Source: Modestobacter sp. Leaf380 (GTDB taxonomy: Bacteria > Actinomycetota > Actinomycetes > Mycobacteriales > Geodermatophilaceae). From it: a stretch of DNA of 64,000 nucleotides. The stretch is taken from assembly GCF_001424485.1 (NCBI RefSeq), contig NZ_LMQC01000020.1, positions 372,001 through 436,000 of the forward strand. Reading direction: 5' to 3'. This document shows, piece by piece, positions 33,585 to 42,445 of this stretch (position 1 is its first letter; every line of letters begins with the position of its first letter). The notes below the pieces were generated by a model. It saw only the letters and a list, made by a program, of their open reading frames with translations. It was not told the origin of the DNA and did no database searches. Position numbers and translations under genes: made by a program.

Positions 33585-33600
33585 ACTGGTCATGACCGGT
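33585..33600. promoter_or_regulatory. DasR-like operator (dre-type site) upstream of nagA
   Basis: ACTGGTCATGACCGGT is a 16-bp palindrome with one mismatched pair. It closely follows the Streptomyces dre consensus ACTGGTCTAGACCACT, differing at the centre and one arm base. It lies 23 bp before the nagA start, and a GntR/UTRA regulator gene closes this operon, so autoregulation by GlcN6P or GlcNAc6P is likely. Confidence 0.65.
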
Positions 33601-33622
33601 CATACGTGCCAGAGGAGGACCC

Positions 33623-34771
33623 GTGCCCACCGCCCTGCGTGGACGCCTGGTCTCCGGCGGCAGCGTCGTCGACGACGCCGTCGTGGTGCTGGACGGTGAC
33701 CGGGTCACCCACGTCGGCCCGGCCGCCGAGCACCCCGACCCGCCGCCGGCCACCGACCTGCTCCTGCTCCCCGGTCTGGTCGACGTGCACTGCCACGGCG
33801 GTGCCGGCGGGTCCTTCCCCGACAGCGACCAGGCCGGCGTCCGGCGGGCGGCGAGGCACCACCGGGCCGCCGGGACGACGACGCTGCTGGCCTCGCTGGT
33901 CTCCGCGGCACCCGAGGTCCTCCGCGAGCGGCTGGCGGTGCTGGCCCCCCTGGTCGGCGACCTGGTCGCCGGGGTGCACCTGGAGGGCCCGTACCTGTCA
34001 CCCGCCCGCTGCGGTGCCCAGGACCCCGCCGCGCTCCGGCCGGGGGACCCGGCCGAGCTCGACGCGCTGCTGGCCACCGGGCTGGTCCGGTCGGTGACCG
34101 TGGCCCCGGAGACCGCGCACGCCGCCGAGCTGCTCGCCGTCTGCCGGATGCACGGGGTGCTGCCCAGCCTGGGCCACACCGACGCCGACGCCGCGACCAC
34201 CACCGGGTGGGTCCGCCGCGCGGGCCCACGGGCCAGTGCCACCCACCTGTTCAACGGCATGCCGCCGCTGCTGTCCCGGGCACCCGGTCCGGTCGCCGCG
34301 TGCCTGGCCGCCGCGGCCCGCGGGGACCTGGTCGTGGAGCTCGTCGCCGACGGCGTGCACCTGGCCCCCGAGACCGTCGCGACGGTCTTCGAGCTGGTCG
34401 GACCGGACCACGTCGCGCTGGTCAGCGATGCCATGGCCGCAGCGGGGCAGCCCGACGGCGCCTACCGGCTGGGCGCCCTCGACGTCACCGTCCGGGACGG
34501 CGTGGCCCGGCTGACCGCCGACCCGGGCGCCATCGCCGGGGGCACCGCGACGCTGGCCGACGTGCTCCGGCGCACCGTCCGGGACGCCGGCGTCGACCTG
34601 GCCGCCGCGGTCACGGCTGCCACCCGCACCCCCGCCCGGCTGCTCGGCCTCGACGCCGAGGTGGGCGAACTGACCCCCGGCCGGCGCGCCGACGTGCTGG
34701 TCACCACCCCCGACCTGGTCCCCGCCGCGGTGTACGCCGCCGGGGTCCGGGTGCACCGAGAGGAGAACTGA
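33623..34771 (+). CDS. nagA: N-acetylglucosamine-6-phosphate deacetylase NagA
   Basis: NagA converts GlcNAc-6-phosphate to glucosamine-6-phosphate and acetate in the cytoplasm. The 382-residue protein is an amidohydrolase barrel: VDVHCHGGAGG (metal-site His-x-His), HLEGPYLSPARCGAQDP (metal Glu), LGHTDAD and ATHLFNGMPP (metal/substrate His), and VSDAMAAAG (catalytic Asp). GTG start with an AGAGGAGGA ribosome site. nagB follows after two bases, then the regulator. The dre-like palindrome upstream indicates control by a DasR-type repressor. Supplies carbon and nitrogen from chitin or peptidoglycan sugars. Confidence 0.95.
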   Translation: MPTALRGRLVSGGSVVDDAVVVLDGDRVTHVGPAAEHPDPPPATDLLLLPGLVDVHCHGGAGGSFPDSDQAGVRRAARHHRAAGTTTLLASLVSAAPEVLRERLAVLAPLVGDLVAGVHLEGPYLSPARCGAQDPAALRPGDPAELDALLATGLVRSVTVAPETAHAAELLAVCRMHGVLPSLGHTDADAATTTGWVRRAGPRASATHLFNGMPPLLSRAPGPVAACLAAAARGDLVVELVADGVHLAPETVATVFELVGPDHVALVSDAMAAAGQPDGAYRLGALDVTVRDGVARLTADPGAIAGGTATLADVLRRTVRDAGVDLAAAVTAATRTPARLLGLDAEVGELTPGRRADVLVTTPDLVPAAVYAAGVRVHREEN

Positions 34772-34773
34772 CC

Positions 34774-35559
34774 GTGGAGGTCGTCGTCCTGCCCACCCCC
34801 GAGGACTGCGGCCGGGTGGTCGCCGACGTGGTGAGCGCCGCGGTGCAGCACGCCCCCGGCGAGGTCACGATCGGCCTGGCCACCGGGTCCTCCCCGCTGC
34901 TGGCCTACCGCGAGCTGGTCGCCCGGCACGAGGCCGGGCTGTCCTTCGCCGCCGTCACCGCGGTGCTGCTCGACGAGTACGTCGGCCTGCCCGCCGGGCA
35001 CCAGGAGTCCTACCGCGCGGTCATCCGCCGCGAGCTCACCGACGCCCTGGGCATCGACCCGGACCGGGTGCACGGGCCCGACGGGTCCTCGGCGGACCCG
35101 CTGCAGGCCGCCCGGGACTACGAGGCACTGGTGACGTCGCTGCGGCCGGTCGCCGTCCAGGTGCTGGGCATCGGCGCCAACGGGCACGTGGGGTTCAACG
35201 AGCCGGGCTCCTCGCTGGCCAGCCGCACCCGGGTCAAGACCCTCACCGAGCAGACCCGCCGCGACAACGCCCGGTTCTTCGACGGCGACGTCGAGGCCGT
35301 GCCGCGGCACGTGTTGACCCAGGGCCTGGGCACCATCTCCGACGCCGAGCACCTGGTGCTCGTCGCCACCGGCGACGGGAAGGCGGCCGCGGTGGCCGCC
35401 GCCGCCGAGGGTCCGGTGACGGCGTCCTGCCCGGGCTCGGTGCTGCAGCTGCACCCGCACGTGACCCTGGTCGTCGACGAGGCCGCGGCCGCCGGCCTGC
35501 AGCGGGCCGACTACGCCCGCTACGTCCTGGCCCACAAGCTCACCGAGCAGGGCTGGTGA
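34774..35559 (+). CDS. nagB: glucosamine-6-phosphate deaminase NagB
   Basis: NagB isomerises and deaminates glucosamine-6-phosphate to fructose-6-phosphate and ammonia, the last committed step of amino-sugar use. The 261-residue length is normal. Family motifs: GLATGSSPLLAY near residue 35, VLLDEYVGLP with the catalytic Asp, GIGANGHVGFNEPGSS, and the late Lys-rich GDGKAAAV. GTG start with AGAGGAGAAC ribosome site just inside the end of nagA. Its stop overlaps the start of the GntR gene (GTGA). Confidence 0.95.
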   Translation: MEVVVLPTPEDCGRVVADVVSAAVQHAPGEVTIGLATGSSPLLAYRELVARHEAGLSFAAVTAVLLDEYVGLPAGHQESYRAVIRRELTDALGIDPDRVHGPDGSSADPLQAARDYEALVTSLRPVAVQVLGIGANGHVGFNEPGSSLASRTRVKTLTEQTRRDNARFFDGDVEAVPRHVLTQGLGTISDAEHLVLVATGDGKAAAVAAAAEGPVTASCPGSVLQLHPHVTLVVDEAAAAGLQRADYARYVLAHKLTEQGW

Positions 35560-36281
35560 GCGACCCGATCACCCGGGGGCCCACGGCCAAGCACGAGCAG
35601 CTGCGCGCCCGCCTCGTCGAGCTCGCCACCCAGCTGCCCGCAGGTGCGGCGCTGCCCTCGGAGCGCCGGCTGTGCGAGCTGCACGGCGTCAGCCGGATCA
35701 CCGTGCGCGAGGCCGTCGGCCAGCTGGTCGCCGAGGGCGTCCTGGTCCGGGTGCCCGGGTCGGGCACGTTCGTCGGCGAGCGGCCCGCGCGGTCCCGGCT
35801 GCACCTGGCGTCCTTCGCGGAGGACATGCGCCGGATGGGGCTCACGCCCTCCACCGTCGTCCTGGGGTTGGCGCTGGCCGACCCGCCGCCGGCCACCCGG
35901 CAGGCGCTCGCGCTGGCCCCGGACGAGCCCGCCTGGCACCTGCGCCGGCTCCGGCTGGCCGACGAGGCACCGATGTCCGTCGACGACGGCTGGTACGCCG
36001 CCGACGTGGCCCCGGACCTGGACGCCCACGACCTGACCGGCTCGGTCTACACGCTGCTGGGCGAGGTCTACGGCGCGACCGTGGACCGCGCCGAGCAGTC
36101 CGTGCGCGCGACCGCCGCCGACCCGGACACCGCGGTCCTGCTCGGCCTGCCGGCCGGCGCCCCGGTGCTGGCCTTCGACCGGGTGGCCCGCTCCGGCGGC
36201 CGCCCGGTCGAGCACACCCGGTCGGTCTACCGGGGCGACCGCTACGAGGTGACGACGACGCTGGAGCTGGGCCGCGGCTGA
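35556..36281 (+). CDS. GntR-family regulator, HutC/UTRA type (DasR/NagR-like)
   Basis: A 241-residue transcription factor. The winged helix occupies about 10-75 (LPSERRLCELHGVSRITVREAVGQLVAEG, quoted in parts: RLCELHGVSRITVREAVGQL). The C-terminal UTRA effector domain (about 95-235) typically binds phosphorylated sugars; DasR and NagR respond to GlcN6P or GlcNAc6P. Translationally coupled to nagB and last in the nag operon, so it probably represses its own operon through the site at 33585-33600. It ends 40 bp inside the opposite-strand ROK kinase gene. Confidence 0.88.
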   Translation: MSDPITRGPTAKHEQLRARLVELATQLPAGAALPSERRLCELHGVSRITVREAVGQLVAEGVLVRVPGSGTFVGERPARSRLHLASFAEDMRRMGLTPSTVVLGLALADPPPATRQALALAPDEPAWHLRRLRLADEAPMSVDDGWYAADVAPDLDAHDLTGSVYTLLGEVYGATVDRAEQSVRATAADPDTAVLLGLPAGAPVLAFDRVARSGGRPVEHTRSVYRGDRYEVTTTLELGRG

Positions 36282-37222
36282 GGCGCCGGCCAGTCGGCCA
36301 GCAGCCCGGCCAGCCCGGCGTGGGCCATGGCCATCGCCGCCGCGCCCAGGCAGCCGGCCGCCGGACCCAGCGGGGTCAGCCGCACCGGCGGGGCGGCCCG
36401 CCAGGTCAGCCCGGCGGCCAGACCCTCGGCCACCGGGTCCACCAGCGCGCTGCCGGCCCGGGCCAGCCCGCCACCGAGGACGACGACCGAGGGGTCCAGC
36501 AGCAGGGTCGCGGTGACCAGCGCGTCGGCCAGTGCGGACGTCGCGTCCGCCCACACCGCGGTGGCGTCGTCGTCGGCACCGAGCCGGGCGACGACCTCGG
36601 CGGCCGACCGGGTGACGCCGGTGCGGGCGGCGTAGCGCCGGGCGACGCCGGCCCCGGAGGCGTAGACCTCCAGGCAGCCTCGCTGGCCGCAGGTGCACCG
36701 CTCACCGCCGGGCCGGACCGGTGCGTGGCCGACCTCGCCGGCCGCGCCCGTGCCGCCGGTGACCTCGGACCCGCCGCTGACCAGGGCCGCGGCGATCCCG
36801 GTGCCCAGGGTCAGCAGCAGCACGTCGTCGACCCCGCGGGCTGCCCCCAGCAGCCGCTCGGCCAGCCCGGCCGCCCGGACGTCGTGCCCGGTGGTCACCG
36901 GCACGGCCACCCGGTCCTGCAGGGCCGACCGCAGCGGCAGGTCACGCCAGCCCAGGTTGGAGGCGTAGTGCACGGTCCCGGTCGACTCCTCGATCAGGCC
37001 CGGGGTGACCACCCCTGCCCCGACGACGGTCAGGCCGCGTCCGGTGGCCACGGCCCTGAGGCGGTCCAGCTCGGAGGCGAGGTGGCCGACCGGGTCGGGT
37101 CCGGCCGGCGTGGGCCGGACGTCCTCGACCAGCACCCGCCCGGCGACGTCGACCAGCAGCGCCTTGGTGGTGGTGCCCCCGACGTCGAGCCCGAGCACGG
37201 CCCGGTCGGGCTCCGCGGTCAC
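36242..37222 (-). CDS. ROK-family sugar kinase (likely N-acetylglucosamine kinase)
   Basis: A 326-residue ROK kinase. The ATP site LGLDVGGTTTKALLVD is at about 9-24. The substrate-binding E-x-G-H motif (EVGH) is followed by the ROK zinc site in CTCGQRGCLE. There is no N-terminal DNA-binding domain, so it is a kinase, not a repressor. Facing nagA-nagB it is the obvious candidate to phosphorylate GlcNAc, though glucose or ManNAc cannot be excluded. GTG start coupled (GTGA) to cutC upstream. It is the last gene of the importer-asparaginase operon. Its 3' end overlaps the convergent regulator by 40 bp. Confidence 0.85.
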   Translation of the reverse strand: MTAEPDRAVLGLDVGGTTTKALLVDVAGRVLVEDVRPTPAGPDPVGHLASELDRLRAVATGRGLTVVGAGVVTPGLIEESTGTVHYASNLGWRDLPLRSALQDRVAVPVTTGHDVRAAGLAERLLGAARGVDDVLLLTLGTGIAAALVSGGSEVTGGTGAAGEVGHAPVRPGGERCTCGQRGCLEVYASGAGVARRYAARTGVTRSAAEVVARLGADDDATAVWADATSALADALVTATLLLDPSVVVLGGGLARAGSALVDPVAEGLAAGLTWRAAPPVRLTPLGPAAGCLGAAAMAMAHAGLAGLLADWPAPQPRPSSSVVVTS

Positions 37223-37959
37223 CCGGCCCGCCCTTCCCGGAGGGCAGCGACGACGGCAGCGACCTCGTCGGTGGAGGTGATCGTGCGGGTGCCGGGGTCG
37301 TAGGAGACGCCGGTGGTGCTGCGGTGCCCGGGCGAGGGCACGGTGCGGGCGGCGCGCAGGTGCACGGCCGGGACACCGGTGGCGGCGACCAGCTCCGCGA
37401 CGTTGCCCGCGCGCACGCCGCCGCCGGCCATCACCTCGATCCGCCCGGCTGCCGCGGCCACCAGGTCGCGCAGCGCGGCGGTGCCCTCGGCCGCGGTGGC
37501 CGCCCCGCCGGAGGTGAGCACCCGGCTGACCCCGGCGTCCACCAGCTCCGCCAGCGCGGCGGGCTGGTCGGCCAGGGTGTCGAAGGCCCGGTGGAAGGTC
37601 ACCGGCGCGGAGCCGGCGGCCGCGACCATCGCGTCCAGCGCGGCGCGGTCGATGCGGCCGCGCGGGCTCAGCGGGCCGACCGTGACCCCGACGACGGGCA
37701 GCGTGCGGCGGGCTGCGGCGATGTCGGCGCACACCACGTCCAGCTCGACGGGGGAGTGCACGAAGTCCCCGCCGCGGGGGCGGACCAGGACGGTGACCGA
37801 CAGCGCGGGTGCGCGGGTGCCCAGCGCGGCGAGGGTGCCGGCGCTCGGGGTCACCCCGCCCTCGGACAGGGCGGCGCACAGCTCGACCCGGTCGGCCCCG
37901 GCGCCGGCCGCGGCCAGCGCGCCCTCGACGTCCTCGACGCAGATCTCGACGGTCGTCAC
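37219..37959 (-). CDS. cutC: CutC-family TIM-barrel protein
   Basis: A 246-residue cytoplasmic TIM-barrel of the CutC family. Signatures are the opening VEICVEDVEGALAAAGAGADRVELCAAL (in parts: ICVEDVEGALAAAGAGADRV), GGVTPSAGTLAAL, VTFHRAFDTLAD and RVLTSGGAATA. The family was named for copper homeostasis in E. coli, but that role is disputed and its catalytic activity unknown. The position between an asparaginase and a ROK kinase, with GTGA overlaps on both sides, argues for a part in amino-sugar or amide metabolism here. That is inference from context only. Confidence 0.88.
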   Translation of the reverse strand: MTTVEICVEDVEGALAAAGAGADRVELCAALSEGGVTPSAGTLAALGTRAPALSVTVLVRPRGGDFVHSPVELDVVCADIAAARRTLPVVGVTVGPLSPRGRIDRAALDAMVAAAGSAPVTFHRAFDTLADQPAALAELVDAGVSRVLTSGGAATAAEGTAALRDLVAAAAGRIEVMAGGGVRAGNVAELVAATGVPAVHLRAARTVPSPGHRSTTGVSYDPGTRTITSTDEVAAVVAALREGRAG

Positions 37960-38942
37960 CAGGCGGCCAGCGCCGCGCCGGGCAGGACCGCGCCGACGGG
38001 GACCCCGCCACCGAGGACGGGCACCGAGGTCAGGTCGGCCACGGCCGAGGTGTCCACGCCCAGGCCGCGCAGCACGGCCAGCGCGACCACGGTGGTGGCA
38101 CGGGGGCTGCCGTCGACGACCTTCATCGCCACGGCCTGGCCCCGCGGCCCGGCGACCCCGATGACGCCCTCGGCCCCGCCCTTGGCCAGCACGCCGGGGA
38201 GGTCGGCCATCAGCCGGCTGTTGACGTGCCCGCGGCCGCCGACGAACTCCGGGTGCGCGCGCATCGCGGCGGCGACCTGGGCGGCCGGACTGCCCGACGG
38301 CGCCAGCGCCAGCGAGCGGAAGGCGGTCGCCAGGCCGCGCACCGTCGTCCCGAAGAGGGCTGCGCCGCAGCCGTCGACGGCGGTGTGCCCGACCGGCGCG
38401 CCGATCTCCCGGGCCACGACGGTGCGCACGTGCTGCTGCAACGGGTGGTCGGCGTCCAGGTGGCCCTCGGTGGGCCAGCCGGCGGCGACGCAGGCCGACA
38501 GCATCGCGGCGTGCTTGCCCGAGCAGTTCATCCGCACCCGGGAGGGGCCCTCACCGGCGCGCAGCAGGCGCAGCCGGGTCTCCTCGTCCTCGGGCAGGTC
38601 CGGCGGGCAGCGCAGGTCGGACTCGTCCAGCCCCGCCCGGGCCAGCACCGCCCGGACGACCTCGACGTGCCGGTCCTCGCCGGTGTGCGAGCCCGCGGCG
38701 ATGGCCAGCGCGGGGCCCTCCAGCGGGGCGCCGGCCTCCAGGCAGGCCAGCGCCTGCAGCGGCTTGGTGGTCGAGCGCGGCAGCACGACGGCGTCCGGGT
38801 CGCCGAGCTCCAGGACCGGGGTGCCGTCGGCGCCCAGCGCGACCAGCGAACCCAGGTGCCGGCTCTCGACCAACCCGGACCGGACGACGACGGCCAGCTC
38901 GGCCAGGACGGGGGCGGGGGTGACGACGGGGTGCTCAGCCAC
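37956..38942 (-). CDS. asparaginase, zinc-type (Asparaginase_II / ReAV family)
   Basis: A 328-residue cytoplasmic enzyme of the PF06089 asparaginase family, which hydrolyses asparagine to aspartate and ammonia. It shows the Ser-x-x-Lys dyad in RSTTKPLQAL and the metal-binding residues Cys and Lys in NCSGKHAAM and Cys in DGCGAALFG, as in the Rhizobium etli enzyme. It is distinct from classical AnsA/AnsB. GTG at 38940-38942 overlaps the upstream permease by 8 bp, so the enzyme is made together with an acidic/amide amino-acid importer. A longer ORF start upstream is implausible because it reads through the permease tail. Confidence 0.9.
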   Translation of the reverse strand: MAEHPVVTPAPVLAELAVVVRSGLVESRHLGSLVALGADGTPVLELGDPDAVVLPRSTTKPLQALACLEAGAPLEGPALAIAAGSHTGEDRHVEVVRAVLARAGLDESDLRCPPDLPEDEETRLRLLRAGEGPSRVRMNCSGKHAAMLSACVAAGWPTEGHLDADHPLQQHVRTVVAREIGAPVGHTAVDGCGAALFGTTVRGLATAFRSLALAPSGSPAAQVAAAMRAHPEFVGGRGHVNSRLMADLPGVLAKGGAEGVIGVAGPRGQAVAMKVVDGSPRATTVVALAVLRGLGVDTSAVADLTSVPVLGGGVPVGAVLPGAALAAW

Positions 38943-39822
38943 GGGGGGCCTCCACGGTGGGTGCGGGTGCGCCCTGCTGCGGGGGGACGGCAGCGGCGAC
39001 CGGGGCGGCGGTGCGCGTGGTCCGGCGGCGCATGCGGGAGGCCAGCGCGGACAGCGCACCGTTGACGACGAGGTAGACGAGGGTGACGACCAGGAAGGTC
39101 TGGATCAGCAGCCGGTTGTAGGAGCTGAGCACCTGGGCCCGGTAGAGCAGCTCGGTGTAGGCCACGACGTAGCCCAGCGAGGTGTCCTTGAGCAGGCTCA
39201 CCAGCTGGACCACCAGCGACGGGGTGACCGCGCGCAGCGCCTGGGGGAGGACGACGGCGCGCATCACCTGCAGGCGTCGCATCCCCAGCGAGGCGCCGGC
39301 CTCGGACTGCCCGCGGGGCAGGCTGAGCACCCCGGCGCGGACGATCTCGGCGAACGCGGCGGCGTTGGCGATGGTGAGCGGGACGACGAGCTTCCACAGC
39401 ACCGGCAGGTTGATCCCGTAGGCCGGGAGCCCGAAGAGCATCAGGTAGATCAGCAGCAGCACCGGCAGGGTGCGGAAGACCTCGATGAACCCGGTGCACA
39501 GCACGCGGAGCGGACGGACCGGGCTCAGCCGGCCCAGCGCCAGCAGCACGCCCAGCACCCCGCCCAGGACGGCGACGACGGCGGCGGCCAGCAGCGTGCC
39601 GCGCAGGCCGACGAGCAGGTACTCCCAGATCGGCCAGGACAGGAACGGCGTCCAGCGGTCGGCGTCCAGCTGCCCGCGGGAGCCGAACTGGACCAGCGCG
39701 AGTGCCAGCAGCCCGGCCAGCACCAGCACGCTGACCGCCGAGGCGATCCGGATGCGGCGGCGGGCGCGCGGCCCGGGCTCGTCGTAGAGGTAGGCGGTCT
39801 CGGAGACCCTGCGGGCCCTCAT
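38935..39822 (-). CDS. glutamate-type ABC transporter permease 2 (GluD-like)
   Basis: A 295-residue inner-membrane permease with a soluble N-terminus (1-25), a first helix at about 27-45, an extended outer loop, then four or five helices. The EAA loop for ATPase contact is EAGASLGMRRLQVMRAVVLPQALR. The tail is Pro/Ala-rich. It pairs with the preceding permease (start/stop overlap of 4 bp) to form a heterodimeric channel, as in corynebacterial GluC-GluD. The ATG lies at 39820-39822. Confidence 0.9.
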   Translation of the reverse strand: MRARRVSETAYLYDEPGPRARRRIRIASAVSVLVLAGLLALALVQFGSRGQLDADRWTPFLSWPIWEYLLVGLRGTLLAAAVVAVLGGVLGVLLALGRLSPVRPLRVLCTGFIEVFRTLPVLLLIYLMLFGLPAYGINLPVLWKLVVPLTIANAAAFAEIVRAGVLSLPRGQSEAGASLGMRRLQVMRAVVLPQALRAVTPSLVVQLVSLLKDTSLGYVVAYTELLYRAQVLSSYNRLLIQTFLVVTLVYLVVNGALSALASRMRRRTTRTAAPVAAAVPPQQGAPAPTVEAPRG

Positions 39823-40463
39823 CGCCGGATCGCCACCTTCTTCTCGATGCGGCCGGCGCCCAGCCCGATGACCAGGGCCAGCGCCATGTAGACCAGCCCG
39901 GCCGCGCCGAAGATCGGGATCGGCTGGGCCTGGACCAGGTTGACCTTGTTGACCGCCGAGGTCAGCTCGACGACCCCCACGGTGGCTGCCAGGGCGGTGT
40001 TCATCAGCAGCGCGATGAGCACGTTGCCCAGCGGCTGGACGACGGCCCGGGCCGCCTGGGGGACGACGACCAGCCGCAGCGTCTGGGCGAGCGTGAAGCC
40101 CAGCGCCCGGGACGCCTCGACCTGTCCACGCGGGACGGTGTTGATCCCGCTGCGGAGGGCCTCGGCGACGTAGGCGGCCTCGTAGACGGTGAGCACGATG
40201 ATCGCGGTCACCGTCAGCGGGGCGATCAGCCCGGCGTCGGGCAGGGCGAAGACGGCGAGCAGCAGCAGCGCCAGCAGGGGCACGTTGACCAGCACCTGGA
40301 CGTACCCGAAGGCCGCCGCGCGCAGGACGGGGACCGGGCTGACCCGGGCCACCGTCACCAGGACCCCCAGGACGAGGGCCCCCACGGCGGAGGTGACCAG
40401 GACGAGCACGGTGGTGCCCAGACCCGCGAGGAGGGCGGGCCAGGAGTCGATCAGAGCGCTCAC
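39819..40463 (-). CDS. glutamate-type ABC transporter permease 1 (GluC-like)
   Basis: A 214-residue permease with about five helices. Family sequences are LLAGLGTTVLVLVTSAVGAL in the first helix and the EAA loop EASRALGFTLAQTLRLVVVPQAAR. It follows the binding-protein gene by 53 bp and overlaps the second permease. Transports the substrate delivered by the lipoprotein; acidic amino acid or its amide is the family expectation. Confidence 0.91.
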   Translation of the reverse strand: MSALIDSWPALLAGLGTTVLVLVTSAVGALVLGVLVTVARVSPVPVLRAAAFGYVQVLVNVPLLALLLLAVFALPDAGLIAPLTVTAIIVLTVYEAAYVAEALRSGINTVPRGQVEASRALGFTLAQTLRLVVVPQAARAVVQPLGNVLIALLMNTALAATVGVVELTSAVNKVNLVQAQPIPIFGAAGLVYMALALVIGLGAGRIEKKVAIRR

Positions 40464-40516
40464 CGGGACCTCCTGTCGGCGCTGCTGCTGCTCATGCGGT
40501 CAGTGGGACGGGCCGG

Positions 40517-41470
40517 TCAGGAGCCGGGGACCGAGCCGATGACCGGCGGCTCGGGCGTGCTGCCGTCGCCGACCGTGCCGAGGGTGGCGTCGAAGACCGC
40601 GGCCCAGGAGCCGTCGGCGTAGACCTGCTCGAGCCAGTCGTTGACGAAGTCCTTGAAGTCCTGGTCCTCCGGCGGCAGGCCGATGCCGTAGGCCTCCTCG
40701 GTGAAGGGCTGGCCCACGACCTTGATGCCGTCGTTGGACTCCGCGTCGGCGGCGAGCAGGGTGTAGTCCTGCACGTAGGCGTCGCCGCGGCCCTGGGTCA
40801 GGGCCTGCACGGCCTGCGGGTCGGTCGCGAAGCTGACCACCTCGGCGGTGGGCTGCTCCTCGGGCACCGCGGTGACCGCGGGGGTGTTCGCCCCGACGAT
40901 GACGGTGCGCCCGCCCAGGTCCTCGATGCCCTGGATCTCCTCCTCGTCGGCGCGCACGGCGACGGCCAGTCCGGAGACGAAGTAGGGGCCGGCGAACGAG
41001 ATCTGCTCGGCCCGCTCCTCGGTGATCGTGTAGGTGTTGAAGACGACGTCGACGGTGCCGTTGGTCAGCAGCGCCTCCCGGGTCTCCGAGGCCGGCGGCA
41101 CGATCTCGATGTTCGGCTCGCCGATGATGTAGATGGCCAGCAGCTTGGCCAGGTCGATGTCGAAGCCCTGGACGTCGTCGGGGTTGCTGGGGTCCTGCTG
41201 GCTCAGCAGTGGGGCGTCCAGTGCTGCCGCGACGCGCAGCACGCCGCGCTCGCGGATCTCGGCCATCGTGGAGTCCGAGAGCAACGCCGCCGCCTCGGCG
41301 ACCGGTGCGTCGTCGTAGACCTCCTGCAGGACGTCCTCCCCGCCCCCGCCCGCGGAGGGCGGCACGGCGGAGGACCCCGAGTCGGAGCCCCCGCAGGCGG
41401 TGAGGCCGAGCGAGGCGACCAGCGCGAGGGAAGCGGCGATCGTGGAGCGTCGCCGGAGGGTGCGGCTCAT
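40517..41470 (-). CDS. glutamate-type ABC transporter substrate-binding lipoprotein (GluB-like)
   Basis: A 317-residue surface lipoprotein. Signal peptide with lipobox LGLTAC (Cys about 26), then a Gly/Ser-rich tether. Typical SBP family 3 features: [58 protein letters not shown], and a C-lobe [19 protein letters not shown]. An unusually long 45-residue insert follows the tether. Second gene of the operon, 73 bp after the ATPase. ATG start. Confidence 0.92.
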   Translation of the reverse strand: MSRTLRRRSTIAASLALVASLGLTACGGSDSGSSAVPPSAGGGGEDVLQEVYDDAPVAEAAALLSDSTMAEIRERGVLRVAAALDAPLLSQQDPSNPDDVQGFDIDLAKLLAIYIIGEPNIEIVPPASETREALLTNGTVDVVFNTYTITEERAEQISFAGPYFVSGLAVAVRADEEEIQGIEDLGGRTVIVGANTPAVTAVPEEQPTAEVVSFATDPQAVQALTQGRGDAYVQDYTLLAADAESNDGIKVVGQPFTEEAYGIGLPPEDQDFKDFVNDWLEQVYADGSWAAVFDATLGTVGDGSTPEPPVIGSVPGS

Positions 41471-41543
41471 TCCTTGCCTTTCGACGGACCCGCCGGGGCG
41501 GGGGGAGGGCCGGCAGCGCGGACCGCGCGCCGGAGATCAGGGG

Positions 41544-42302
41544 TCAGTGCGACAGCACCGCGGACAGGAAGCTGCGGGTGCGGGCGCTGCCGCCGCCGGC
41601 GAAGAACTCCTCGGGCGGGGCGACCTCGACGATCGCGCCGGCGTCCATGAAGACCACCCGGTCGGCGGCCCGGCGGGCGAAGCCCATCTCGTGCGTGACC
41701 ACGACCATCGTCATGCCGTCCTCGGCCAGCGAGGTCATGACCGCCAGCACCTCGGCGACCATCTCCGGGTCCAGGGCCGAGGTGGGCTCGTCGAAGAGCA
41801 TCACCTTGGGCCGCATGGCCAGGGCGCGGGCGATCGCCGCGCGCTGCTGCTGGCCCCCGGAGAGCTGGGCGGGGAAGTGGCCGGCCTTGTCGGCGATGCC
41901 CACCCGCTCCAGCAGCTCCAGCGCCTCGCGGCGGGCCTGGGCCCGCGGGGTGCCGCGGACCATCACCGGGGCCAGGCAGAGGTTGTCCAGCACGGTCTTG
42001 TGCGCGAAGAGGTCGAAGGACTGGAAGACCATGCCGACGTCGGCGCGCAGCCGGGCCAGCGCGGCGCCCTCGGCGGGCACCGGGACGCCGTCGACCAGCA
42101 CCTGGCCGGAGTCGATCGGCTCGAGCCGGTTGATCGTTCGGCACAGGGTGGACTTGCCCGACCCGGACGGGCCGATGACGACGACCACCTCGCCGGCGGC
42201 CACGTCGAGGTCGACGGAGCGGAGCACGTGCAGGTCGCCGAAGTGCTTGTCGACCGACCGCAGGCTGACCATCGGAATCGCGCTGCCGGGTGCGACGGAC
42301 AC
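41544..42302 (-). CDS. glutamate-type ABC transporter ATPase (GluA-like)
   Basis: A 252-residue importer ATPase: Walker [11 protein letters not shown]-loop in [10 protein letters not shown], signature LSGGQQQR, Walker [15 protein letters not shown]-loop THEMGFA. Lead gene of a seven-gene operon (ATPase, binding protein, two permeases, asparaginase, CutC, ROK kinase). GTG at 42300-42302 is preceded by a strong GAGAGGAG ribosome site; an internal ATG ten codons later is less likely. Divergent from the ROK repressor across a 143-bp region containing the palindrome TTGCATGCAA. Confidence 0.93.
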   Translation of the reverse strand: MSVAPGSAIPMVSLRSVDKHFGDLHVLRSVDLDVAAGEVVVVIGPSGSGKSTLCRTINRLEPIDSGQVLVDGVPVPAEGAALARLRADVGMVFQSFDLFAHKTVLDNLCLAPVMVRGTPRAQARREALELLERVGIADKAGHFPAQLSGGQQQRAAIARALAMRPKVMLFDEPTSALDPEMVAEVLAVMTSLAEDGMTMVVVTHEMGFARRAADRVVFMDAGAIVEVAPPEEFFAGGGSARTRSFLSAVLSH

Positions 42303-42363
42303 GGGTGCTCCTCTCGACGGGTGGACCGGGGCTGTGACGCCGCGAACACTAAGCACCCACTGG

Positions 42364-42373
42364 TTGCATGCAA
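42364..42373. promoter_or_regulatory. palindrome TTGCATGCAA in the divergent importer/ROK-repressor gap
   Basis: A 10-bp perfect palindrome 62 bp upstream of the importer ATPase start, in a locally AT-rich stretch (42364-42405, including TTAATCCAAAAGAGTTTTAA) that stands out in this genome. A site for the adjacent ROK repressor is plausible. Confidence 0.4.
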
Positions 42374-42445
42374 AAGGCCTGCGACTTAATCCAAAAGAGT
42401 TTTAACCACCGGGACATTCGACCCCCTGCGTGCTCTACTGCCGCC

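Noticed and set aside
33102-33593. Several open frames within 33.1-33.6 kb on both strands
   Set aside because: They run through the RNase P RNA, whose conserved core and P1 helix are unmistakable.
36242-37222. ROK protein at 36242-37222 as a transcriptional repressor
   Set aside because: It has no N-terminal winged helix and keeps the kinase EVGH motif, unlike the repressor at 42446-43624.
42334-42349. GlnR-like site (GTGAC then AACAC) upstream of the importer operon
   Set aside because: Spacing and second half-site do not match the consensus well enough.
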